NCBI RefSeq assembly: GCF_017654485.1
Contig: NZ_CP061091.1
Location: 1,067,501 to 1,131,500, forward strand
Source of the DNA: Roseomonas marmotae
GTDB taxonomy: Bacteria; Pseudomonadota; Alphaproteobacteria; Acetobacterales; Acetobacteraceae
Direction of reading: 5' to 3'
Length of the DNA: 64,000 nucleotides
Shown: positions 58,245 through 64,000 of the stretch, piece by piece
Layout of the letters: each line of letters starts with the position of its first letter
Numbering within the stretch: position 1 is the first letter of the stretch
Notes under the pieces: model-generated
The model's input: the letters and a program-made list of their open reading frames with translations, nothing else
What the model was told of the DNA's origin: nothing
The model's database searches: none
Translations under genes and position numbers: made by a program

Positions 58245-58757
58245 TCAGGGCGACAGTGAGGAAGGGCGCCCGCCCTCATTCATCGGTGTGGAGTTCCGAC
58301 GTATGACGGAAAAACTCCCGTCGGTCTCCAAGACCACCGCGGCCACCGCCTGAAGCGAGCCGATGCCCTGCGCACGGGCCGCAGCCTGGACCTCGTCTTC
58401 GGTCACGCGTTCCCGCCGCATGGCCTCAGGCAAGAAGCGGCCGTCGCGGAGCAGGAGGCAGGGCTCCGCCTTGACGAGGGTCCGCACACGATCCGAACGG
58501 ACCGAGAGCCAAGTAATGGCATATTGCAGCAGGACGAGAAGCGCGAATGCAACGACCCCTTCAACGAGGGCAACGTCCTTGCTCAGCAGCACGGTCGCCA
58601 GGGTGGAGCCGAGCGCGACCGTCACGACTAGGTCGAACGCGTTCATCTTGGAGAGCGTGCGCTTGCCCGTCGCTCGGAGCAGCAATACCAGGATAACGTA
58701 GGCGAGGCTTCCAACCACCACGACCCGCAGCAGCCCCGTCCAGCTGTCGAAGAACAT
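58245..58757 (-). CDS. DUF421 (YetF-like) membrane protein
   Basis: The 170-residue protein has two or three N-terminal TM helices (RVVVVGSLAYVILVLLLRAT, GVVAFALLVLLQYAITWL) and the family motifs GKRTLSKMNAFDLVVTVALG and LLLRDGRFLPEAMRRERVTE. The C-terminal domain is expected in the cytoplasm. Function is unknown. Confidence 0.88.
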   Translation of the reverse strand: MFFDSWTGLLRVVVVGSLAYVILVLLLRATGKRTLSKMNAFDLVVTVALGSTLATVLLSKDVALVEGVVAFALLVLLQYAITWLSVRSDRVRTLVKAEPCLLLRDGRFLPEAMRRERVTEDEVQAAARAQGIGSLQAVAAVVLETDGSFSVIRRNSTPMNEGGRPSSLSP

Positions 58758-58851
58758 GCCGCCACTCCTCTCGCCCGGATTTCAACTTTCGGAGCGCCTC
58801 GCCGTTGCGAGGGAGAGCGGCGTTGCACCAGGCTGGTGAGGAGGATGGATC

Positions 58852-59208
58852 ATGAGCGGATCCGGTCAGGGGCGCATGGTCGCCTGGGGATTGGCCTTCG
58901 CCCTTCTGGCCCTGACCTTCTGGCTCACAGTCATGTTCATCGGCCAGGGCGTCCGGGAAGGACGGGCTATCCTCTTCGTCCTGCTGATCTCCTCCGTAGG
59001 CATCACGATCGGGGCGCTCTGGGAGGTCGCGGAATGGGTGTTTGACCGTTTCGCCTCCGGCGACGTCATCAAGGGGAAGGACGACACGATGATCGACATG
59101 ATCATGGACACTGCCGGAGCGGTAGCGGCCGCAGCACTCGCCCTGCGCTACCGGGCGGATGCCGCGCAACGCGCGGGTGTGCCGGAGCATGTCCCGCGTG
59201 ACCGTTGA
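58852..59208 (+). CDS. Small membrane protein, DUF2238-like
   Basis: The 118-residue protein has about three TM helices and the block GALWEVAEWVFDRFASGDVI, then DDTMIDMIMDTAGAVAAA, resembling the C-terminal part of YjdF/DUF2238 proteins, which are usually longer. Function is unknown. It is divergent from the DUF421 gene. Confidence 0.75.
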   Translation: MSGSGQGRMVAWGLAFALLALTFWLTVMFIGQGVREGRAILFVLLISSVGITIGALWEVAEWVFDRFASGDVIKGKDDTMIDMIMDTAGAVAAAALALRYRADAAQRAGVPEHVPRDR

Positions 59209-59244
59209 AGTGACCGCCCGGTTCGGCGAGTTCGGCGCATCTTC

Positions 59245-59346
59245 ATGACAATTGTCTCGGTACTCCTCGTCGGGCTGGCCGTACTTGGGGTCGTGTGCGG
59301 TGCGCGGGCTGGGGGGCGGCGTGAACCCCGCCCCGAGGCGCCATGA
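59245..59346 (+). CDS. Small single-TM peptide, 33 aa
   Basis: ATG 59245 encodes MTIVSVLLVGLAVLGVVCGA followed by a basic tail. Its stop overlaps the start of the DUF2254 gene (ATGA), which suggests translational coupling. No homologue is recognised and coding status is uncertain. Confidence 0.4.
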   Translation: MTIVSVLLVGLAVLGVVCGARAGGRREPRPEAP

Positions 59347-60620
59347 GCACGGCCCTGCGCGAACGGCTGGAGGCTCTCGGAGACGCCTTCTGGCTCCGCC
59401 CGGCGATCCTTGTCCTCCTGGGGATCATCCTCGGGGAGGGAGCGGTCTGGGCTGAGCAGTCGGATTGGGTCCGGTCGGTTCTTCCCGAAGGGTGGCTCTA
59501 TGTGGGCGGCGAGGCGGGGGCACGGGCTCTGCTGGGCGCCATCGCCACCTCAACCATCGGTGTCGCAGGCACCACCTTCTCCATCACGGTCGCCGCGCTC
59601 TCCCTCGCCTCCGGTCAAATGGGGCCGCGCCTGCTCCGGAACTTTGTCCGTGACGCGGGGAACCAGATGGCCCTGGGGGTGTTCCTCGGCACCTTCGTCT
59701 ACGCACTTATCGTGCTGCGGACCGTGCGATCGGTGGAAGAGGGCACCTTCGTGCCCCACCTTGGTGTCACCCTTGCCCTCCTTCTTGCCCTCATCTGCGT
59801 CGGGACGCTCACCTGGTTCGTCCACCACATCGCGTCCGGCATCAACGTCGAGACCGTGATCGGCACCGTCCACGCAGAGCTGCGTGAGGCGGTCGCCCGA
59901 TTGACCCTTGACCGGCCAGACCCCGAGCCGAGTGGCTCACCCACGATGAGCGCTTCTGCCTTCGCAGAGGGGGGAGGCTACCTTCGTGCGCTGGACGAGG
60001 AGGAACTCGCGGACTGGGCGGCGGCGCGGGGAGCGACCCTCGACCTCCTTGTGCGTCCGGGTGACTACGTCTTTCCCGGAGCGCCTGTAGCCGAGGTTTC
60101 GCCGCCAGCACTGGCAGAGGAGGCATCCGAACGGATCTGCGTGGCAATGAGCCTGGGGGACCGGCGTGCCGCGGCGCAGGACCTGGAGTTCGCCGTGCGG
60201 CAACTGGCGGAAATCGCGGTTCGTGCTCTCTCCCCCGGCATAAACGACCCGTTCACGGCAATTGCCGTGCTGGACCGGTTTGGTGACGTGCTCTGCGGTC
60301 TGACCGACCGGCACCTGCCGGGACGGGCTGTGCTCCGGGATGGGCGGGCTGTCCTGTTCCGGCGCACGGTGAACTATGACGGGCTGCTCGACGCGATGTT
60401 CCACATGGTCCGGCAGAATGGCGCGTCCTCTGCCGCCGTCCTCCTCCGCCTCATAGAGGTTCTCGGCGTCGTGCTGGCGGCTGAGCAGGCGCCAGGTCGC
60501 CGCGCCGCGCTACGCCGCCATGCTGATCTCAACCTCATCGCGGGGCGGCTGAACCTGAGTGACCGAGCCGCGGTGGCTGACCTCGAGGCGCGCTACGCCG
60601 CCCTGCCGCGGGACCTCTAG
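59343..60620 (+). CDS. DUF2254 domain membrane protein
   Basis: The 425-residue protein has an N-terminal TM helix, then AIATSTIGVAGTTFSITVAA and LASGQMGPRLLRNFVRDAGN, the strongest DUF2254 signatures. Two more TM helices (ALGVFLGTFVYALIVL, LALLLALICVGTLTWF) precede a cytoplasmic C-terminal domain with ALSPGINDPFTAIAVLDRFG. Molecular function is unknown. Confidence 0.9.
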   Translation: MSTALRERLEALGDAFWLRPAILVLLGIILGEGAVWAEQSDWVRSVLPEGWLYVGGEAGARALLGAIATSTIGVAGTTFSITVAALSLASGQMGPRLLRNFVRDAGNQMALGVFLGTFVYALIVLRTVRSVEEGTFVPHLGVTLALLLALICVGTLTWFVHHIASGINVETVIGTVHAELREAVARLTLDRPDPEPSGSPTMSASAFAEGGGYLRALDEEELADWAAARGATLDLLVRPGDYVFPGAPVAEVSPPALAEEASERICVAMSLGDRRAAAQDLEFAVRQLAEIAVRALSPGINDPFTAIAVLDRFGDVLCGLTDRHLPGRAVLRDGRAVLFRRTVNYDGLLDAMFHMVRQNGASSAAVLLRLIEVLGVVLAAEQAPGRRAALRRHADLNLIAGRLNLSDRAAVADLEARYAALPRDL

Positions 60621-61044
60621 CGTGACTGGATGTGCGCTGCCAGAGCGCAGCAGACCGGCCTCTCCCACTCCTGGCGACTTGATCTGCGTTTCACGGGAAG
60701 CACGTTGACCGGAATGCGCAGCCTCGATGAGGTCCGCTTCTGAGTGTAAGCAAGGTGCCCCACAGGGTCCGGAGTGGGTGCGAAGCAGACCGGCTACGGA
60801 AGTTCAGGCACTATCGTGAGCTCGACTAAGGCAACGCCGCGACCTATGTCCTCACCAACCTGTAGCTGCGGGGGCAGGGGTTCTCCACGCAAGTCAAGCC
60901 GCTCGTCCCACGCCAGTCCCACAGGGGCACGAGGGGGCTATTATATCGAATGGTGGGGAACTCCCAAAGCGGGGCTCCTGCGGAAGTCATTGATGTTCCT
61001 CGATATCCCTTCATGACGGCTACAGAGGTGCACCGATCGTCAAC
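60621..61044. other. Non-coding right margin of the island
   Basis: I see no gene here. Short frames have no domain-like sequence. At 60904-60922 lies CGTCCCACGCCAGTCCCAC, 17 of 19 identical to the end of the att repeat at 39321-39339, possibly an additional recombinase-binding site or an older att relic. Confidence 0.5.
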
Positions 61045-61177
61045 CTACGAATCTGGGGGTCAGGAGTTCGAATCTCTTCGGGCGCGCCAGTCTTTCCTGA
61101 GTAAAATCAGGATCTTATCGAAAAGCCCGGCAGAGATGCCGGGCTTTTCGCGTTTGGGCGTCCCACGCTGGTCCCAC
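61045..61177 (+). repeat. Right copy of the island-flanking repeat (attR-like), partial tRNA-Arg
   Basis: The copy matches 39207-39339 at 131 of 133 positions. It contains the 3' part of tRNA-Arg from the anticodon loop, with CCA, plus the terminator, but no 5' half, so it is not a functional tRNA. Confidence 0.9.
61119..61150 (+). terminator. Duplicated tRNA-Arg terminator in the right repeat
   Basis: The hairpin is identical to 39281-39312 (CGAAAAGCCCGGC, loop AGAGAT). It may now terminate transcription entering the island from either side. Confidence 0.7.
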
Positions 61178-61194
61178 TGCCGACGGGATACCGA

Positions 61195-61854
61195 TCACGG
61201 TGACTTCCGCAGGCCCCGCTTTCTCACCTGTAAGGCATGGCTCACCGCATGGCTTGGCGGTCGCTTGAGCAGGCGCCAAGCGGCCAGTGCCATGCCCGAC
61301 ATGGTAAGCAGCACGATCGGCAGGTGCTCCTCGGAGACCGTACCTGAAAACCAGCCTACGGCTTGGCCGGGCATCAGCAGCAGCGGCGCCCACACCACAG
61401 CCGATGGGAGATTGGCAAGCTGGAAATGCCAGTGACGCATGCCGGACAGTCCCGCCACCACGGGGATGAAGGCGCGCAGCGGGGCAAAGAAGCGGCTGAG
61501 GAACACCGCCCACAGGCCCCAGCGGCGAAAGCCGATCCGCGCCCTGGCGTATAATCGCCAGTGGCGTCGTGGCAGGTGGCGGCGCACCACGCCAGGCCCC
61601 CAGTGACGCGCCATGAGATAGCCGGTGCTGTCGCCCAGCGCGGCACCGAGCCCCGCGCCCAACAGCACCGGCCATGCCGGCAATACGCCGCTGAGGATCA
61701 GCATGCCTGCCGCGAAGAGCAGCGCCGAGCCGGGAATGAAGAACCCCACCACCGGCAGGGATTCGGTGAAGGCCAGCAGGAAGGCCACTGGCCCCGCCCA
61801 GTCCTGGTGCCGGGCGACCCAGTCCAGGAAGGGGCCGATGACCTGCTCCTGCAC
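61195..61854 (-). CDS. DedA family membrane protein
   Basis: The 219-residue protein has FTESLPVVGFFIPGSALLFA, LGAALGDSTGYLMARHWGPG and the basic motif FLSRFFAPLRAFIPVVAGLS, all DedA/SNARE-associated hallmarks. DedA proteins are lipid scramblases or flippases needed for envelope homeostasis. It lies just outside the right island repeat. Confidence 0.9.
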   Translation of the reverse strand: MQEQVIGPFLDWVARHQDWAGPVAFLLAFTESLPVVGFFIPGSALLFAAGMLILSGVLPAWPVLLGAGLGAALGDSTGYLMARHWGPGVVRRHLPRRHWRLYARARIGFRRWGLWAVFLSRFFAPLRAFIPVVAGLSGMRHWHFQLANLPSAVVWAPLLLMPGQAVGWFSGTVSEEHLPIVLLTMSGMALAAWRLLKRPPSHAVSHALQVRKRGLRKSP

Positions 61855-61866
61855 GACGCTGTCCTG

Positions 61867-63390
61867 TTAAAGACCGGCTGCGACGGCAGCGCGGCGCTGC
61901 GTCCGAGTCTGCTTCACCATGCTGACCACCGACCAGGCCAGCAGCGAGGCGGTGACGGCGAGGAAGCTCGCGCTGATAGGGCGCTCGATGAAGACGGCGA
62001 GGTCACCGCGGGACAGCAGCATGGCGCGCCGCAGGTGCTCCTCCATCAGCGGGCCCAGGATGAAACCAAGGATCAGCGGCGCCGGCTCGAACTTCAGCAG
62101 CACCATGCCATAGCCGATGACGCCGAAGATCATCACCAGCAACACGTCGAAGGCGCTGTTGTTGACGCTGAACACGCCGATGCAGATGAACAGCAGGATC
62201 GACGGATAGAGGATGCCGTAGGGGATGCGCAGCATCCGCACCCAGAGTCCGATCATCGGGATGTTCAGGATCACCAGCATGACGTTGCCGATCCAGAAGC
62301 TGGCGATGAGGCCCCAGAACAATTCCGGATGGTCGGAGACAAGGCGCGGCCCGGGCTGGATGCCCTGGATGATCATGGCGCCCAGCATCAGCGCCATCAC
62401 GGCATCGCCTGGGATGCCGAGGGTGAGCGTCGGGATGAAGGCCGTCTGCGCCGAGGCGTTGGAAGCGGATTCCGGCGCGCTGATGCCCTCGACGGCGCCC
62501 TTTCCGAAGCGTTCCGGCTGCCGGGACATGCGCTTCTCCACCGCATAGGCGATGAAGGCGGCAATGGTGGTGCCTGCGCCCGGCAGCGTGCCGAAGAAGG
62601 AGCCGACACCGCTGCCGCGCAGCATGGCGCGCCAGGACCGCTTCACATCGTCCGCCCTGGGAAGCATGGAGCGCATGGTGATGCTCTCCTGCTTCTGCTT
62701 GTTGACATCACGCATTCGCATGATGCTGGTGATGACCTCGGACACGCCGAACAGACCCATGGCGACCGCGACGAGGTTCAGCCCGTCGGACAACTGCGGG
62801 ATGCCGAAGGTGAAGCGCTGCTGGCCGGTCTGCACGTCGGTGCCGATCATGCCCAGCGCCAAGCCCAGCAGCACCATGGCGATACCCTTGGCCGGCGATC
62901 CCTGCGCCAGCGCCGCGGCGGCGATGAGGCCAAGCAGCATCATCGAGAAATAGTCGGCCGGGCCGAAGGCGAGCGCCACGCTGGCCAGAGTGGGCGAGAA
63001 GGCCGTCAGGATGATGATGCCGATGGTGCTGCCGACGAAGGAGGCGATCGTCGTCATGAACAGGGCGACGCCGGCGCGGCCCTGCTTGGCCATCGGGTAG
63101 CCGTCCAGGCAGACCACGGCCGCCGCCGGCGTGCCGGGGAGGTTCATCAGGATCGACGCCGTGGAGCCGCCATACTGCGCGCCATAATAGATGCCGGCCA
63201 GCATGATGATGGCGGCTGTGGGCGGCACGTGGAAGGTAAGGGGCAGCAGCATCGAGATCGTGGCGAGCGGCCCGATGCCAGGCAGCACGCCGATGAAGGT
63301 GCCAAGGAATACACCGAAGAAGCAGTAGAGCAGGTTCTGCATGGCGAAGGCTTCACCGAAGCCCAGCGCCAGATTGGAAAACATGTCCAT
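61867..63390 (-). CDS. tctA: Tripartite tricarboxylate transporter, large permease TctA
   Basis: The 507-residue protein has about 11-12 TM helices and TctA signatures: GTFIGVLPGIGPLATISMLL, AGIYYGAQYGGSTASILMNL, PGTPAAAVVCLDGYPMAKQG and GIPGDAVMALMLGAMIIQGI. It imports citrate-like carboxylates with TctB and a periplasmic TctC, which is not in the window. ATG 63390 overlaps the tctB stop by one base (TAATG). Confidence 0.95.
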   Translation of the reverse strand: MDMFSNLALGFGEAFAMQNLLYCFFGVFLGTFIGVLPGIGPLATISMLLPLTFHVPPTAAIIMLAGIYYGAQYGGSTASILMNLPGTPAAAVVCLDGYPMAKQGRAGVALFMTTIASFVGSTIGIIILTAFSPTLASVALAFGPADYFSMMLLGLIAAAALAQGSPAKGIAMVLLGLALGMIGTDVQTGQQRFTFGIPQLSDGLNLVAVAMGLFGVSEVITSIMRMRDVNKQKQESITMRSMLPRADDVKRSWRAMLRGSGVGSFFGTLPGAGTTIAAFIAYAVEKRMSRQPERFGKGAVEGISAPESASNASAQTAFIPTLTLGIPGDAVMALMLGAMIIQGIQPGPRLVSDHPELFWGLIASFWIGNVMLVILNIPMIGLWVRMLRIPYGILYPSILLFICIGVFSVNNSAFDVLLVMIFGVIGYGMVLLKFEPAPLILGFILGPLMEEHLRRAMLLSRGDLAVFIERPISASFLAVTASLLAWSVVSMVKQTRTQRRAAVAAGL

Positions 63391-63830
63391 TATTGCGGCC
63401 ACCGGAAGGCAGGAAGGGGGATGCCCAGCCCCTGCGTGAAGACAATGACGCCAAGAGCCGAGAGGCCCAGGGCAAGCAGTATGATGCGCAACGGCTTGAG
63501 GCCCGGCTCCGCCAGTGCGGCGGAGAGGGTGAGGGCAATAGTGGCCGGCACCAGCCCGAAGCGTTCGACGATGACCGCGAAGGCCAGCACCGAGAGGCTG
63601 ATGGTGGCGAAGGGTCGCCATTCCGGCCGGGGCAAGCTGCCCGCCCGCAGCATGCCCGGCACCAGCACCAGAAGGCCGAAGAGGATGATCGTCCCGCCGA
63701 TCACCACAGGGAAGTAGCCCGGCCCCATCCGGCGTAACGTTCCCATCGAGTAGTTGCCGGAGTACATCGCGAACCAGGCACCCGCGGCCATCAGCAGAAG
63801 ACCGCCGATGATGTCGCCATAATCTCTCAT
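63390..63830 (-). CDS. tctB: Tripartite tricarboxylate transporter, small permease TctB
   Basis: The 146-residue protein has four TM helices and the TctB motif RRMGPGYFPVVIGGTIILFG. It is coupled to tctA by a one-base overlap. ATG 63830 is chosen; GTG 63848 is possible. Confidence 0.9.
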   Translation of the reverse strand: MRDYGDIIGGLLLMAAGAWFAMYSGNYSMGTLRRMGPGYFPVVIGGTIILFGLLVLVPGMLRAGSLPRPEWRPFATISLSVLAFAVIVERFGLVPATIALTLSAALAEPGLKPLRIILLALGLSALGVIVFTQGLGIPLPAFRWPQ

Positions 63831-63872
63831 CGCTCTCAAACGAGACACTCCCAGGAGTTCTTGTGGAAAATC

Positions 63873-64000
63873 TCAGCCCTTGAGGCCGAGACGCCGCATC
63901 CGCTCCCACAGCGTGGTACGGGAGATGCCGAGCAGCTGAGCAGCATCGCCCACGCGGCTCCCGGCACGCGCCAGCACGCGCCGGATGTGCTCACGCTCGG
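63873..64000 (-). CDS. Sigma-54-type transcriptional activator, C-terminal Fis HTH (partial)
   Basis: The last 42 residues before the stop read REHIRRVLARAGSRVGDAAQ and LLGISRTTLWERMRRLGLKG, a Fis-type HTH_8 as found at the end of NtrC-family activators. The start lies beyond the window. It is upstream of tctBA on the same strand, so control of carboxylate uptake is plausible. Confidence 0.8.
   Translation of the reverse strand, partial: EREHIRRVLARAGSRVGDAAQLLGISRTTLWERMRRLGLKG

Larger units (their letters stand above)
39207..61177. mobile_element. tRNA-Arg-associated genomic island
   Basis: The region is bounded by 133-bp direct repeats, the left one inside an intact tRNA gene, as left by a tyrosine-recombinase-integrated element. 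It contains a foreign large nuclease-NTPase gene, at least six IS elements and a set of oxidoreductase and membrane-protein genes. Codon choice in the large gene differs from the backbone, with more A/T third positions. I found no integrase, excisionase or conjugation gene, so it looks immobilised. Confidence 0.85.

Noticed and set aside
60774..61016. 80-aa ORF at the right island margin as an integrase remnant
   Set aside because: It has no recombinase motif (no R-HxxR-Y pattern) and its Ser/Arg/Pro-rich composition fits a random frame.
1..64000. CRISPR arrays
   Set aside because: No regularly spaced short direct repeats were seen; the only notable direct repeats are the att copies and the SBP paralogues.

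Overview
The window reads as chromosome of a very GC-rich alphaproteobacterium, most like the Acetobacteraceae (Roseomonas or a relative). The grounds are base composition, the ffh-rpsP-rimM-trmD-rplS block followed by leuCDB, a Tct-type tricarboxylate transporter, many peptide-type ABC genes and GC-rich intergenic palindromes. This placement is inferred from gene content; no rRNA is present.

Backbone, 1-39.2 kb. cydD (3' end) and cydC come first, then convergent serA. A capsule export locus follows: an outer-membrane Wza-like protein, KpsE-, KpsT- and KpsM-like proteins and a lipoprotein on the minus strand, with a KpsC-like Kdo transferase divergent. Next are a CsbD-like stress protein, the SRP/ribosome operon, leuC-leuD-leuB, and a degenerate tRNA-Arg copy. 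A peptide-uptake region holds an M81 metallopeptidase and a serine hydrolase, divergent from SBP-permease-permease-ATPase-ATPase-S9 peptidase-SBP. A double-domain KaiC-like ATPase is coupled to a hybrid histidine kinase. A transsulfuration-type PLP enzyme is divergent from a sulfate ABC importer (sbp-cysT-cysW-cysA).

Genomic island, 39.2-61.2 kb. An intact tRNA-Arg(ACG) stands at the left. Its 3' half, terminator and further sequence recur as a 133-bp direct repeat (131/133) at 61045-61177, bounding a foreign region of about 22 kb with no recognisable integrase. The main cargo is one large gene, 39460-42166 plus 46501-48239. Once the insertions and one copy of each target duplication are removed, it reads as a single 1,481-codon ORF: PD-(D/E)XK-like nuclease, P-loop NTPase, long C-terminal region. 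That layout resembles NLR/Avs-type antiphage proteins. It was broken by an IS66-family element (target duplication CCCACATT). The IS66 element carries its own passenger gene, which was in turn broken by an IS256-family element (target duplication GAGCAAGC). Downstream are an IS701-family element split by an IS5-family element, a truncated IS5-like remnant, two IS3-family elements and an IS3 scrap. The right part of the island carries oxidoreductase and small-molecule genes, several decaying: an ABM-domain lipoprotein with an in-frame stop, a frameshifted cupin, and a nonsense-mutated LysR gene fused to an NhaA tail. DUF421, DUF2238-like and DUF2254 membrane proteins follow.

Backbone resumes at 61.2 kb with a DedA protein, tctA and tctB, and the C-terminal HTH of a sigma-54-type activator cut by the window edge.
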